Shown here: positions 26,261-35,119 of the stretch, piece after piece
How the letters are laid out: the number at the start of each line of letters is the position of its first letter
Numbering within the stretch: the first letter of the stretch is position 1
Assembly: GCF_022288805.1 (NCBI RefSeq)
Contig: NZ_JAKOPM010000018.1
Coordinates: 1 to 43,022, forward strand
DNA from: Corynebacterium yonathiae
GTDB taxonomy: Bacteria; Actinomycetota; Actinomycetes; Mycobacteriales; Mycobacteriaceae
Length of the DNA stretch: 43,022 bases
Reading direction: 5' to 3'
The notes under the pieces: generated by a model
Database searches by the model: none
What the model saw: the letters and a program-made list of their open reading frames with translations, nothing else
What the model was told of the DNA's origin: nothing
Position numbers and translations under genes: made by a program

Positions 26261-27025
26261 ATGACGCTTTCAACCACCATCAAGGCCCTTGCCGCCGCCG
26301 AGCACCTCGCGGTGGTCTCGGACTTCGACGGCACGCTCTCCCCCTTCGCCACGGCCATCTACGACGTCGAGATGAACCAAGACTCCCTGCGTGCCTTGGA
26401 TAAACTGGCTCACCTGCCGCACACCACCGCCGCCGTGCTTTCCGGCCGCCACCTCGCAGGCCTGCAGCGCGTGTGCCCACTGCGCGAGCCCGTACTCTTC
26501 GGCGGTTCCCACGGCGCCGAGTCCTCTTGGGAAGAAACGGATCTAACTCCCGCGATGCGCGAGCATCTGGCAGCCAAGGAAACCGAGATCCGCGCGATCA
26601 TGGAGCGCTTCCCCGGCGCGGATATCGAGGCCAAGCCCTTCCAGCGCGTATTGCATCTGCGCGCGCTGGAGGATTCCGATCCTGAAGCTGCCGCTCAGGC
26701 TTATGAAGCCGGTCTCGCGCTCGATCCGGGCGGCTTCCCGCGCACGGCTGGTAAGTCCGTCGTGGAGTTCTCCGCCACCCAGGCCACCAAGGGCACCTGG
26801 ATTGAGAACTTGCGCGAGCGCACCGGCGCCACCGCCGTGGTCTTCTTGGGCGATGACGTCACCGACGAGGACGGTTTCCGCGCCCTGCATCAGCCGCCGG
26901 ACGTCGGCGTCAAGGTCGGCGAAGGCGATACGGCGGCCGTTGTGCAGCTTGCCGACGTCGATGCCGTCGCCCATTTCCTCACCGAACTCGCAGCAGCCCG
27001 CGCAGCCTATACAGACCGCTTTTAA
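26261..27025 (+). CDS. otsB: Trehalose-6-phosphate phosphatase OtsB
   Basis: A 254-aa HAD-superfamily phosphatase converting trehalose-6-phosphate to trehalose. HAD motif I is SDFDGTLSPF (nucleophile Asp near residue 20), motif II is VLSGRHL near 65, and the motif IV acidic pair is FLGDDVTDEDGF near 196. The cap-domain segment EAKPFQRVLHLRALEDSD is typical of OtsB. It completes the two-step OtsAB pathway with the gene two upstream. The stop codon falls inside a hairpin shared with the convergent ipsA gene. Confidence 0.95.
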   Translation: MTLSTTIKALAAAEHLAVVSDFDGTLSPFATAIYDVEMNQDSLRALDKLAHLPHTTAAVLSGRHLAGLQRVCPLREPVLFGGSHGAESSWEETDLTPAMREHLAAKETEIRAIMERFPGADIEAKPFQRVLHLRALEDSDPEAAAQAYEAGLALDPGGFPRTAGKSVVEFSATQATKGTWIENLRERTGATAVVFLGDDVTDEDGFRALHQPPDVGVKVGEGDTAAVVQLADVDAVAHFLTELAAARAAYTDRF

Positions 27026-27048
27026 GGCACCGGCAGTGCCTAAAGCGG
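27016..27048. terminator. Shared hairpin over the otsB and ipsA stop codons
   Basis: CCGCTTT (27016-27022) and AAAGCGG (27042-27048) pair, then after a TA bulge AGGCAC (27025-27030) pairs with GTGCCT (27036-27041) around CGGCA. The stem contains both convergent stop codons and works in either direction. It has no long T-run, so termination strength is uncertain. Confidence 0.6.
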
Positions 27049-28137
27049 CGGCGCTACCGTCCGCCCCTGCGCGAAGCGGGTCTGCAGCACGCGCCGCGGG
27101 ACCGCAGGCATGGCCGCGGCCGAATCCTCCGCGCCGGCAATGAGCTTGGAGAGCATGTGGCCGGCGGCCGCACCTTTGGCCTTATTGGGTTGGACGATCG
27201 TCGTCAAGCCAAGGCGCTGCCCCGCATCGATGCCGTCGAAGCCAGTAACGGAAAGCTCACCCGGAATATCGATGCCGCGCTCGCGCGCATAGGTCATCAC
27301 GCCCAGCGCCATGGAGTCGGTGGTGCACAGAACGGCGGTGAGATTTGGGTGGGCGTCGAGAAGCAACTGCGCGGCCGCCCGCGTGGTCTGTGCATCGTTG
27401 ATGTGCTGAGTAACCACTGGCACGGTCTCCGGCGCGATACCTGCCTGCGCAAAGACGTCCATGGCGCCCATGACCCGGGCGCGCTGCACGTGCATGTCGG
27501 CGCCCTGCAACTCGTCCCAGGAAATGGGGCCATCGTGGCGCTCGCGCTTGAGACGAATCGCCAGCACCCCAATCTTGCGGTGCCCGGCCTCCACCAGTGC
27601 GCGGGCGGCCGGGGCAATCGCGGCGCGGTCGTCGATGCCCACGAACGGCAATCCCGAGTCCGTCGGCTGATCGCAGACCACCACCGGCAGCCCGCGCCCG
27701 CGTGCCGCCTCCAGATAAGCATCCCCGGCCGCCACGGAATAGACCACAAAACCATCCACCGCGGCCGATCCCACCAGGCTGGTAGCCTCCGCTTCGCCCT
27801 CCGGACCTGCTGGAATGAGGGTGAGCGTGGTTTGTGCGCCGGCCGAAGCCTCCGCCATGCCGGCTAGAAAATCTACCGAAGCCATGTCCTCGAAGGCATA
27901 GGACAGGTGCTCGGTCAGTAATACCCCCACCGAGCCCGCGCGACGGGTGCGCAGGCTGCGTGCCGTAGGGTCCGGACCGGGATACCCCCGCGCCTTTGCC
28001 GCAGCCAGGATGCGCTCGCGCGTCGCGGCTGAGAGCTGATCCGGCCGGCTATAGGCATTAGATACTGTCGTGCGCGAAACACCCAGCTCGGCGGCCAGCG
28101 AAGCCAATGTCTTGCGGGTGGGGCTGCGTTTCACCAT
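27040..28137 (-). CDS. ipsA: LacI-family regulator IpsA (inositol-responsive)
   Basis: A 365-aa LacI-family transcription factor. The N-terminal HTH (about residues 9-35) reads LASLAAELGVSRTTVSNAYS and is followed by the hinge YPGPDPTARSLRTRRAGSVG. The rest is a periplasmic-binding-protein-like effector domain (GVLLTEHLSYAF, VTGFDGIDAGQRLGLTTIVQP). The ATG at 28137 follows TAAGCT by 7 bases; an upstream in-frame ATG at 28191 would add an implausible leader. The name rests on position: in C. glutamicum the LacI gene between otsB and the zinc ABC operon is IpsA, which activates ino1 (inositol phosphate, hence mycothiol and PI lipids) and is released by myo-inositol. Effector identity here is inferred. 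Confidence 0.82.
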   Translation of the reverse strand: MVKRSPTRKTLASLAAELGVSRTTVSNAYSRPDQLSAATRERILAAAKARGYPGPDPTARSLRTRRAGSVGVLLTEHLSYAFEDMASVDFLAGMAEASAGAQTTLTLIPAGPEGEAEATSLVGSAAVDGFVVYSVAAGDAYLEAARGRGLPVVVCDQPTDSGLPFVGIDDRAAIAPAARALVEAGHRKIGVLAIRLKRERHDGPISWDELQGADMHVQRARVMGAMDVFAQAGIAPETVPVVTQHINDAQTTRAAAQLLLDAHPNLTAVLCTTDSMALGVMTYARERGIDIPGELSVTGFDGIDAGQRLGLTTIVQPNKAKGAAAGHMLSKLIAGAEDSAAAMPAVPRRVLQTRFAQGRTVAPPL

Positions 28138-28144
28138 GGCCGCA

Positions 28145-28150
28145 AGCTTA
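28145..28150 (-). promoter_or_regulatory. -10 hexamer of ipsA
   Basis: TAAGCT on the minus strand, 7 bases before the ATG at 28137, in the 80-bp region shared with the divergent znuA promoter. Confidence 0.5.
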
Positions 28151-28181
28151 CCCCGCGGCCGCGTTTTCAATACATATTCAA

Positions 28182-28217
28182 TTGACAACAATTACCATCA
28201 ACAGCACACTGGGAGCT
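28182..28217 (+). promoter_or_regulatory. znuA promoter with candidate Zur operator
   Basis: A consensus -35 TTGACA at 28182-28187 is followed after 17 bases by CACACT (28205-28210), and the ATG follows 7 bases later. An interrupted dyad, TTGA-N4-AATT-N4-TCAA (28182-28201), overlaps the -35. A zinc repressor bound there would block transcription. In C. glutamicum the corresponding ABC operon belongs to the Zur regulon, as I recall it. Confidence 0.45.
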
Positions 28218-29183
28218 ATGCATAATTCACTTCGCGCAACCGCCGCCCTCCTCGCGGCCGGTGGTCTTTTGCTTACTGCCACCGCCTGCTCCTCTGATTC
28301 CGCGGACCCAGCCGCCGAGCCGGGCTCTCAGAAAAAGATCTCTATCGTCGCCTCCACCTCTATCTGGGCCGATGTGGCTCAGGCCGTAGCTGATACCGCC
28401 TCCGGCGTAGACATCGAGGTCAAGCCTATCGTCGAAGGCAACGGCGTCGATCCCCACCACTTCGAGCCTTCCGCGGCCGATATCGCAAAGGCCGAGGACG
28501 CCGACCTGCTCGTGGTAAACGGCGGCGGCTACGACTCCTGGATTTACCAGGCCGTCTCCGAGCAAGACAACATCGTCTCCGCCCTGCCGCTGACCGATCA
28601 CGGCAAGCTGGCCGATGACCCCAATGTCATGACCATCGACGCCGCCAAAGCCACCGCCAAGAAAGACCCTGAGAAGGTCACCAATATCGAGGGCAACGAG
28701 CACATCTGGTACGACCCGGCCGCCCTCGACGAGGTCGCAGGCAACATCGCCGACCAGATCAATGAGCTCAATACCGATGCCAATGCCAGCACGGAGCACG
28801 TGGACTCCCACGTTAACCGCCTGCGCGACAAGCTCAAGGAGCTGCCGGGCGACCTCTCCTACGCCCAGACCGAGCCCATTGCGGATTACATCATGAAATA
28901 CACCTCCGGCAAGGACCTCACCCCAGAGGGCTATCGCAAGGCCACCATTTCTGAGGGCGAGCCCACCGCAGCCGACCTTGCCGCCTTCACCAAGGCCATC
29001 AAGGAGGACAAGGTAGACCTGCTCATCTTCAACCCGCAGACCGAAACCGATACCGCCGGCCGCATCAAATCCGCCGCGGAAGATGCGGATGTCAATATCG
29101 TCGAAATCGGCGAGACCCCGCCGGATGGCAAGGAGTTCTGGACCTACTATGACGAGGTCACCGATTCCCTGGGACAGCTCTAG
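28218..29183 (+). CDS. znuA: Zinc-type ABC transporter substrate-binding lipoprotein
   Basis: A 321-aa cluster A-I solute-binding lipoprotein for zinc or manganese. The signal peptide ends in a lipobox, LTATAC, with the lipidated Cys at residue 24. Metal-ligand candidates are the His in NGVDPHHFEP (near residue 79), the His in NEHIWYDP (near 162), a Glu/His-region residue near 220 and an acidic residue near the C-terminus. The usual long His-rich zinc loop is absent. The ATG lies 7 bases from a -10-like hexamer, so the mRNA may be leaderless; the stop overlaps the ATPase start by one base. Zinc is preferred over manganese because of the C. glutamicum Zur-regulated homologue. Confidence 0.85.
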   Translation: MHNSLRATAALLAAGGLLLTATACSSDSADPAAEPGSQKKISIVASTSIWADVAQAVADTASGVDIEVKPIVEGNGVDPHHFEPSAADIAKAEDADLLVVNGGGYDSWIYQAVSEQDNIVSALPLTDHGKLADDPNVMTIDAAKATAKKDPEKVTNIEGNEHIWYDPAALDEVAGNIADQINELNTDANASTEHVDSHVNRLRDKLKELPGDLSYAQTEPIADYIMKYTSGKDLTPEGYRKATISEGEPTAADLAAFTKAIKEDKVDLLIFNPQTETDTAGRIKSAAEDADVNIVEIGETPPDGKEFWTYYDEVTDSLGQL

Positions 29184-29884
29184 TGCTCATCCATTTTCAT
29201 GACGCAGCGGTTGCCCCGCTGTGGTCCAGCCTTAACCTCGCCGTTGACCGCGGCGAGTTTATCGCCGTTTTGGGCCCCAATGGCGTGGGCAAATCCACCC
29301 TGCTCGGCACCATCTTGGGCACCCGCAAGCTCACCGCCGGCAGCGTCGACGTGGACTGCCGCGTCGGCTTCATCCCACAACAGCGCATGTTCCCGGCCGA
29401 CCTGCCTCTGCGCGCCCGCGACTTAGTCTCGCTCTCCCTGGCGCACGGCGCTTTCCGACGCCGCCGCCCGCCCCGCCACCGCGTCGACGAGCTCCTCGCC
29501 GAGGTCGGTGCTACCGGCCTGCGCGACCGCCGCGTGGGCCAACTTTCCGGCGGCCAGCAGCAGCTCATCCGCCAAGCCCAAGCGCTGGCCAACAACCCCG
29601 AGCTCATCCTCGCCGATGAGCCGCTGCTCTCGCTTGACCCGGCACGCCAGCAAGACACCGTGGACAAACTGGATGCGCTGCGCCGCGATCGTGGCACTTC
29701 CATCATCTTTGTCACCCATGGCATCAACCCCGTACTCGGCGTGACCGATAAGGTGCTCTACCTCGCCCCCGGCGGCCATACCTTCGGCACGGTGGATGAG
29801 GTCATGCGCTCCGATGTCCTTTCCGAGCTCTACGGTTCCAAGGTCAACGTCTTAAACGTCGATGGGAGGCTTATCGTTGTCTAG
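29183..29884 (+). CDS. znuC: Zinc-type ABC transporter ATPase
   Basis: A 233-aa ABC ATPase energising the metal importer. Walker A is GPNGVGKST near residue 33, the Q-loop is GFIPQQRM, the ABC signature is GQLSGGQQQL (about 116-125), Walker B is ELILADEPLLSLDP and the H-loop is FVTHG. The start is GTG, sharing one base with the znuA stop. Its last bases overlap the permease start by 8 bases. The compact znuA-znuC-znuB order is typical. Confidence 0.92.
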   Translation: MLIHFHDAAVAPLWSSLNLAVDRGEFIAVLGPNGVGKSTLLGTILGTRKLTAGSVDVDCRVGFIPQQRMFPADLPLRARDLVSLSLAHGAFRRRRPPRHRVDELLAEVGATGLRDRRVGQLSGGQQQLIRQAQALANNPELILADEPLLSLDPARQQDTVDKLDALRRDRGTSIIFVTHGINPVLGVTDKVLYLAPGGHTFGTVDEVMRSDVLSELYGSKVNVLNVDGRLIVV

Positions 29885-30776
29885 CTTTATAGAAGACACC
29901 CAATATCTGCTCAGCGTGGACTTTGTGCAGTCTTCGCTCATCGCCTCCGCGCTGCTGGGCATCCTGTCTGGCGTGATGACCTCGCTCATCGTGCTGCGCC
30001 AGATGTCCTTTTCCGTCCACGCCACCTCCGAGCTCGCGCTCATGGGTGCCTCGGCCGCACTGCTCTTCGGCCTCAACCTAGGTTTCGGCGCCGTGGCCGG
30101 TGCCATCGTCGCCGCCATTATCCTCGCCGTGCTGGGCTTTAAGGGCCAACAAGACAGCGCCATCGGCGTGGTCATGAGCTTTGGCCTAGGCCTCTCGGTG
30201 CTGTTTTTACACCTCTACCCCGGCAATGCCAATACCGCAATGACGCTTTTGACCGGCCAGATCGTCGGTGTATCTTCCGCCTCGGTATGGCTTCTGGCCG
30301 CAACCACCGTAGTCATCCTCGCCGCCGTCGCCATCCTATGGCGGCCCATGCTCTTCGCCTCGGCCGACCCGGTCATGGCCCAAGCGGCCGGCGTGCCTAC
30401 CCGTTTCATTTCGGTCGCTTTCGCAGTACTCGTAGGGCTCGCGGCCGCGCAGTCGGTACAGATCGTCGGCTCGCTGCTTGTCATGGCGCTGCTCATTACC
30501 CCCGGCGCGGCGGCCGTGCAGATTACCTCCTCGCCCCTGCGCGCAGTCATGTGGGCCACCATCTTCGCCGAAGTCTCGGCCGTCGGTGGCTTCGTCTTGT
30601 CGCTCGCTCCCGGTCTTCCGGTCTCGGTATTTGTTACCACCATTTCTTTTGTCATTTACTTGGTATGCCGCGGCATTGGCTGGCAGCGCAATAAGCGCGC
30701 GGTGCGCGATGAGGTGGCCGCTCAACGCTTCCATGCCGACTGCCACACCACGGCCGAGGAGCACCACGCCGACTAG
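29877..30776 (+). CDS. znuB: Zinc-type ABC transporter permease
   Basis: A 299-aa integral membrane permease of the ABC-3 family, with about eight hydrophobic helices (for example SALLGILSGVMTSLIVLRQM, FGAVAGAIVAAIILAVLGF). A TTG start at 29877 is preferred over the in-frame ATG at 29862 because GGGAGG lies just 7 bases before the TTG; the ATG has no site. The start overlaps the end of the ATPase gene. It ends with a His-rich cytoplasmic tail (HADCHTTAEEHHAD), which may bind metal. It is the last gene of the operon; the esterase gene follows after 11 bases. Confidence 0.88.
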   Translation: MSSFIEDTQYLLSVDFVQSSLIASALLGILSGVMTSLIVLRQMSFSVHATSELALMGASAALLFGLNLGFGAVAGAIVAAIILAVLGFKGQQDSAIGVVMSFGLGLSVLFLHLYPGNANTAMTLLTGQIVGVSSASVWLLAATTVVILAAVAILWRPMLFASADPVMAQAAGVPTRFISVAFAVLVGLAAAQSVQIVGSLLVMALLITPGAAAVQITSSPLRAVMWATIFAEVSAVGGFVLSLAPGLPVSVFVTTISFVIYLVCRGIGWQRNKRAVRDEVAAQRFHADCHTTAEEHHAD

Positions 30777-30779
30777 ACT
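30774..30779 (+). promoter_or_regulatory. -10 hexamer of esterase gene
   Basis: TAGACT, overlapping the znuB stop, 8 bases before the ATG at 30788. Confidence 0.5.
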
Positions 30780-30787
30780 GGGCGGCT

Positions 30788-31624
30788 ATGCACGTACACC
30801 GCTGCGCCGCGGATGTGGATGGCCGCACCCGCCGCTTCCTCGTCATCGCGCCAGATAGCCCCGGCCCGCACCCGGACCTCCTGCTGCTCTTTCACGGCTC
30901 GCTGCAATCCGGCAACGTGATGCGCCGCTTTACCAATGGCACCTTCGACGAGCTTGCCGATGCTACCAACACCATCCTCGTCTACCCCGACGGCATCGAC
31001 CGCCATTTCAACGATTGCCGCGGCATCCTGCCAGTCACCGCCCGCGCGGAAAACGTGGACGACGTCGCCTTCGCTGCCTGCCTCGTCGAAGAAATGCAGC
31101 GCGAGTTCGGCACCGGCCGCACCTTTGCCTGCGGCTACTCCAACGGCGGCCAGATGGTACTCCGCCTGCTTTTCGACGCCCCCTTTACCCTCACCCGCGC
31201 TTGCATCTTCGCCTCCACCCTGGGCGAGGGCGATAACCACGCGCCCAGTAATCCGGACGGTTACCGGCCCACGCCGCTGTTGTTTTTCCACGGCACCGCC
31301 GACCCGTATGCGCCTTATGAGGGTGGCGTCGCCGGCTTGGATGCCAAACAGACCCGCGGCCGAGTGCTTTCCGCTCCTGCCACCGCAGAGCATTTTGCCC
31401 TAGCCAATGGCTGCCAGCCACCGCGCGACTACCACCCCACCCCAGATGTCACCGCCACCGAATACGCCGGCGATTTTCCCGTCGAACTATGGACCATGGA
31501 GGGCCTCGGGCACGTTATTCCCTCTAGCATGAAAACCGACCCACGCATAGGCCCAAATACGGATTCCTTCCGTGCTGTGGATAAGGTCCGCGAGTTCTTC
31601 GGCCTCGACACCGCCCAGTCCTAG
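30788..31624 (+). CDS. Cytoplasmic PHB-depolymerase/feruloyl-esterase-like hydrolase
   Basis: A 278-aa alpha/beta hydrolase resembling the LpqC/polyhydroxybutyrate-depolymerase esterase group. The oxyanion segment LLLLFHGSLQSGNVM is near residue 34, the nucleophile elbow is GYSNGG (Ser near 120), an Asp is in FHGTADPYAPYEGG (near 180) and the His in GLGHVIPS (near 241). No signal peptide is present, unlike secreted members such as LpqC, so it probably acts in the cytoplasm or leaves by another route. The substrate is unknown. It lies 11 bases after the zinc permease but has its own promoter hexamer, so operon membership is doubtful. Confidence 0.82.
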   Translation: MHVHRCAADVDGRTRRFLVIAPDSPGPHPDLLLLFHGSLQSGNVMRRFTNGTFDELADATNTILVYPDGIDRHFNDCRGILPVTARAENVDDVAFAACLVEEMQREFGTGRTFACGYSNGGQMVLRLLFDAPFTLTRACIFASTLGEGDNHAPSNPDGYRPTPLLFFHGTADPYAPYEGGVAGLDAKQTRGRVLSAPATAEHFALANGCQPPRDYHPTPDVTATEYAGDFPVELWTMEGLGHVIPSSMKTDPRIGPNTDSFRAVDKVREFFGLDTAQS

Positions 31625-31674
31625 TTATCCACAGCGGCGCGCCTTTACCCTCGCTCCAGCTCGCGTTCCGCACC

Positions 31675-31680
31675 TAATGT
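31675..31680 (+). promoter_or_regulatory. -10 hexamer of HNH gene
   Basis: TAATGT, 8 bases before the ATG at 31689. The ATG inside it (31677) would be an alternative start adding four residues. Confidence 0.45.
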
Positions 31681-31688
31681 GTGGAGCC

Positions 31689-32699
31689 ATGAACGCGCTA
31701 CACACATTCTTGACAGGCCTGGCCGCCGGCATGGACATCATCGCCGACTGCCACGGCCTTTCCAAGCGCGCGCTTATCGACGCCGGCTGCCCCGATACCA
31801 CCGCCGCCCGCCTCCTTGCCCTCGTTGATACCTACTTCGGCCCGACCGCATTTAGCCGCCTCCAACGTGAATCCATCGCCGCAGCCCGCGCCAACGGGCA
31901 CAGCCTCACCGCGCTGCTGGCCATTGAGCGCCACGCCACCAAGCTGAAAAATAAGCGCCAGGCTTGGGCCTTGCGGCGAGAGCTGTGCGGGATGAAGGGG
32001 GATGCGTCGGACGTCGAAAAGCGGGGTCGCCAACGCGTGCGCGAGATTAAAGGTCCGCCGCAGCGCACACCCGGTGTCAAGCTGTATCGCCGCGCCGATG
32101 GACCGTGGACCATGACGATTACCGGCAAATCCGCCGATATTGCCGATATGCATGCCGCGCTCGATAAGGAGGCCCCGCTCGATTCGGTGCGCAAGATTTT
32201 CCAGGGCAAGGCCACCGCCTCCGGTGCGTCCGTGACCACGAATGTGGTGCTGCGCTTGGACGAGCTCGACCGCGTTGTCGACACCGCAGGCGATGACATC
32301 ACCTTGCAACTAACCAACGGCGCCCGGATGACCGGCGCGGACCTGGTGCGCCGGGCATTTACCGCGCACGGCTATGTCACCCTTATCCATCCTGTGAAAG
32401 GTCCGGTAAACCTGTATCGCACCGAGCGGCTCGCCTCGCCCAAGCAGCGCACCATGGCGGCCGCGGAAAATCCCACCTGTCCATGGCCCGCCTGCAATTA
32501 CCCCGCCGATGAATGCCAGGTCCATCACCTCACCGCGTGGCGCCACGGCGGCGAGACCAACCCCGAAAACCTCACCATCGCCTGCCCGTACCACAACGGC
32601 GTCAACGACGATGACCCCAACGCCCCGCCAGGACGCGGCCGCCTGGCAAGGGTGGACGGAACCATTAAATGGTTGCCGCCCTGGGCAGAAAGCGGCTAG
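31689..32699 (+). CDS. HNH endonuclease-domain protein (DUF222/13E12-like)
   Basis: A 336-aa protein. The C-terminal third is an HNH/zinc-finger nuclease module: a CPWPAC pair, VHHLTAWRHGG, NPENLTIACPYHN. The HH pair and the following Asn/His are the catalytic and metal residues. The N-terminal part (LTGLAAGMDIIADCHGLSKR and a helical region) resembles the DUF222 domain of the actinobacterial 13E12 repeat family. These are common, often multicopy, genes of unknown role in corynebacteria and mycobacteria; mobile-element or phage-derived origins have been proposed. No neighbouring integrase or repeat marks it as mobile here. It converges on rlmB with 16 bases between. Confidence 0.83.
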   Translation: MNALHTFLTGLAAGMDIIADCHGLSKRALIDAGCPDTTAARLLALVDTYFGPTAFSRLQRESIAAARANGHSLTALLAIERHATKLKNKRQAWALRRELCGMKGDASDVEKRGRQRVREIKGPPQRTPGVKLYRRADGPWTMTITGKSADIADMHAALDKEAPLDSVRKIFQGKATASGASVTTNVVLRLDELDRVVDTAGDDITLQLTNGARMTGADLVRRAFTAHGYVTLIHPVKGPVNLYRTERLASPKQRTMAAAENPTCPWPACNYPADECQVHHLTAWRHGGETNPENLTIACPYHNGVNDDDPNAPPGRGRLARVDGTIKWLPPWAESG

Positions 32700-32715
32700 A
32701 AACTCTCGCTAGAGA

Positions 32716-33663
32716 CTACTGGGCCGCGCGGCGCTGGCGGGCGAATTCGGAAAGCACGGAACCGGCCGCGACGGAAGCATTGAGGGACTCGACCCAGTCC
32801 GTCATCGGGATGGACATAATAACGTCGCAGTTCTCGCGTACCAGGCGGGAGATACCCTTGCCTTCGGAACCGATGACGATGACCACGGGATCCGTCGCAC
32901 CATTATAGCTGTCCAGCGTGTGCTCGCCGCCGGCGTCTAGGCCGACGACCTGGTAGCCGCTCTTTTGGAATTGCTGCACGGTGCGGGTGATATTCGTCGC
33001 GCGGGCGACCGGCAGGCGCGCCGCTGTGCCGGCCGAAGTACGCCACGCCACCGCGGTTACGGACGCAGAGCGACGCTCCGGGATGATGACGCCGTCGCCG
33101 CCGAATGCCGCCACAGATCGGATAACCGCGCCGAGGTTGCGCGGGTCGGTGATGTTATCCAGGATGACGAACATGCCAGGCCGCGCATTCTCGGCCGCAC
33201 GGGCGATGAGCTCGTCTACATCGGCGTATTTATACGGCGGAATCTGCAGCCCGATGCCCTGATGCATGCCGTTGCCGGTCATGCGGTCCATTTCGTGGCG
33301 CTGCACCTCGATGATGGGGATATTGCGGGTATTGCACATCGCCACGGCCTCGGACAGGCGCTTGTCGTTGCGGGTGCCGGCCACGATATAGAGCGTGGTG
33401 GCCGGCACCTTGGCATGCAAGCACTCGATGACCGGGTTGCGGCCCACGACCATCTCGGCGGTCTCTTTCTGGTGGCGGCCGGAGTTCCGGCGCTCGCGCT
33501 CCAGCTTCGCCTTGTGCTTGGCGTGGTAAATGCGGTCCTCTGCCTTGGGCGTCGGGCCCTTGCCGGCCAAGCCCTTGCGGCGCTGGCCGCCAGAGCCCTT
33601 GGTTGCGCCCTTCTTATTGGTCTTGCGGATTCCCGCGCCACCGCGACCGTGGGTACGTGCCAT
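32716..33663 (-). CDS. rlmB: 23S rRNA guanosine-2'-O-methyltransferase RlmB (SpoU/TrmH family)
   Basis: A 315-aa SPOUT methyltransferase using S-adenosylmethionine, predicted to methylate a 23S rRNA guanosine. The substrate-binding domain begins near residue 70 ([13 protein letters not shown]). The knotted catalytic domain has [11 protein letters not shown] (near 167), [10 protein letters not shown] (near 260) and [14 protein letters not shown] (near 280). The first 65 residues are an additional Lys/Arg/Gly-rich extension typical of actinobacterial members and probably RNA-binding. AAAGGA lies 9 bases before the ATG. It follows cysS by 23 bases, an arrangement frequent in actinobacteria. Confidence 0.93.
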   Translation of the reverse strand: MARTHGRGGAGIRKTNKKGATKGSGGQRRKGLAGKGPTPKAEDRIYHAKHKAKLERERRNSGRHQKETAEMVVGRNPVIECLHAKVPATTLYIVAGTRNDKRLSEAVAMCNTRNIPIIEVQRHEMDRMTGNGMHQGIGLQIPPYKYADVDELIARAAENARPGMFVILDNITDPRNLGAVIRSVAAFGGDGVIIPERRSASVTAVAWRTSAGTAARLPVARATNITRTVQQFQKSGYQVVGLDAGGEHTLDSYNGATDPVVIVIGSEGKGISRLVRENCDVIMSIPMTDWVESLNASVAAGSVLSEFARQRRAAQ

Positions 33664-33686
33664 AGTTTATTGTCCTTTCGGAGTGC

Positions 33687-35075
33687 TTAACGCTGCGCCA
33701 GCGACCAAGTCGGGCCGTCTGGGGTATCAGTGATGGTGATGCCGGCGGCCGCGAGGCGGTCACGGACGGCGTCGGCAGTAGCGAAGTCCTTGTCCGCGCG
33801 CGCCTGGGTGCGCCGCTCCAGTTCAGCCTGTACCAACGCGTCCAGCGCGGCATCCGCCCCGCTAGCTTGCGCTCCATCTTCCCACTCCAACGGGTCAAAG
33901 CCAAGTACGTGCGCCATCGCGCGCACCTGGCCGGCCAGCGTGCGTGCCTCGGCCTCCTTGCCGGCCGCCAGCGCCTTATTGCCGGCACGGACGGTGGTGT
34001 GGATCTCCGCCAAAGCCTTAGGCACCGCGATGTCATCATTCATCGCTTCTTCAAAGCCTTGCGTCCACTCGCCCAGCTCCAGGTCGTCGAAGTGAGCGAG
34101 GAAATCTTCGATGCGGCGGTAACCCGCGGCGGCCTCGGTAAGCGCGGTCTCGGAATACTCCAGCACGGAGCGGTAGTGCGCCGAGCCCAGGTAGTAACGC
34201 AGCTCCACCGGGCGCACCAGCTCGAGCATATTCGGAATCGAAAGGACGTTGCCCAGCGACTTCGACATCTTCTCGCCCGACATCGTCACCCAGTGGTTGT
34301 GCATCCAGTAATTAGCGAATTTATCGCCGGCCGCGTGCGACTGTGCAATCTCGTTTTCGTGGTGCGGGAACTGCAGGTCCAGCCCGCCACAGTGGATATC
34401 GAAATTAGAACCCAGGTAATAGGTAGACATGGCCGAGCACTCCAGGTGCCAGCCGGGACGACCGTTGCCCCACGGGGTAGGCCAGCTGGGCTCACCCGGC
34501 TTCGCGGCCTTCCACAGCGCAAAATCCTGAGGTCCGCGCTTTGCGGAATCCTCGCCCTCGCCCTGTTCCATTTCCTCTACCTTATTGCCAGATAACGAAC
34601 CGTAATCCGAGCCTTCGGCCTTGGTCCAAGCGGTGACGTCGAAGTAGACGGAGCCGTTTGCGGGGTAGGCAAAGCCGGCGTCGATAAGCCGCTGCATATA
34701 GTCGACCATCTGGGTGACAAAGCCGGTCGCACGCGGCTCTACCGAAGGCGGAAGCACACCCAGAGTGTTATAGGCCTTGGTGAACTCGCGCTCATAGGTG
34801 GACACCCACTCCCACCAGGGGCGATTATTCTCGGCCGCCTTGGTGAGAATTTTGTCATCGATATCGGTGACATTGCGCACCAAAGCCACGTCGTAGCCCT
34901 GGGCGAGCAGCCAGCGGCGCAGGATGTCGAAGGCGACGCCGGAGCGCAGGTGCCCGATGTGCGGCTGGGCCTGCGGGGTGGCACCGCACAGGTAAATCGA
35001 GGCATGGCCGGGGCGGATCGGCTCAAAATCACGTTGGCTGCGGGTGGCTGTGTCATAAATGCGCAAAGTACTCAC
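33687..35075 (-). CDS. cysS: Cysteinyl-tRNA synthetase CysS
   Basis: A 462-aa class I aminoacyl-tRNA synthetase charging tRNA-Cys. The HIGH motif is in [13 protein letters not shown] (near residue 39), the KMSKS motif is EKMSKSLGN (near 265), and Zn ligands include Cys29 (YLCG) and the cysteines and histidines around WHLECSAM and PHHENE. Length matches the family. The GTG at 35075 is supported by TAGACT exactly 7 bases upstream. MshC, the mycothiol-pathway paralogue, is the main alternative, but neighbouring rlmB and the ispDF genes indicate cysS. Confidence 0.93.
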   Translation of the reverse strand: MSTLRIYDTATRSQRDFEPIRPGHASIYLCGATPQAQPHIGHLRSGVAFDILRRWLLAQGYDVALVRNVTDIDDKILTKAAENNRPWWEWVSTYEREFTKAYNTLGVLPPSVEPRATGFVTQMVDYMQRLIDAGFAYPANGSVYFDVTAWTKAEGSDYGSLSGNKVEEMEQGEGEDSAKRGPQDFALWKAAKPGEPSWPTPWGNGRPGWHLECSAMSTYYLGSNFDIHCGGLDLQFPHHENEIAQSHAAGDKFANYWMHNHWVTMSGEKMSKSLGNVLSIPNMLELVRPVELRYYLGSAHYRSVLEYSETALTEAAAGYRRIEDFLAHFDDLELGEWTQGFEEAMNDDIAVPKALAEIHTTVRAGNKALAAGKEAEARTLAGQVRAMAHVLGFDPLEWEDGAQASGADAALDALVQAELERRTQARADKDFATADAVRDRLAAAGITITDTPDGPTWSLAQR

Positions 35076-35082
35076 GCCACTT

Positions 35083-35088
35083 AGTCTA
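35083..35088 (-). promoter_or_regulatory. -10 hexamer of cysS
   Basis: TAGACT on the minus strand, 7 bases before the GTG start at 35075, inside the 44-bp ispF-cysS gap. Confidence 0.55.
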
Positions 35089-35119
35089 ATTGACGCGTGC
35101 GCGGGGTTAGTGCGGTGGG

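Noticed and set aside
31689..32699. HNH gene as part of a phage or defence island
   Set aside because: Neighbours on both sides are core genes and no integrase, repeat or att site is visible.
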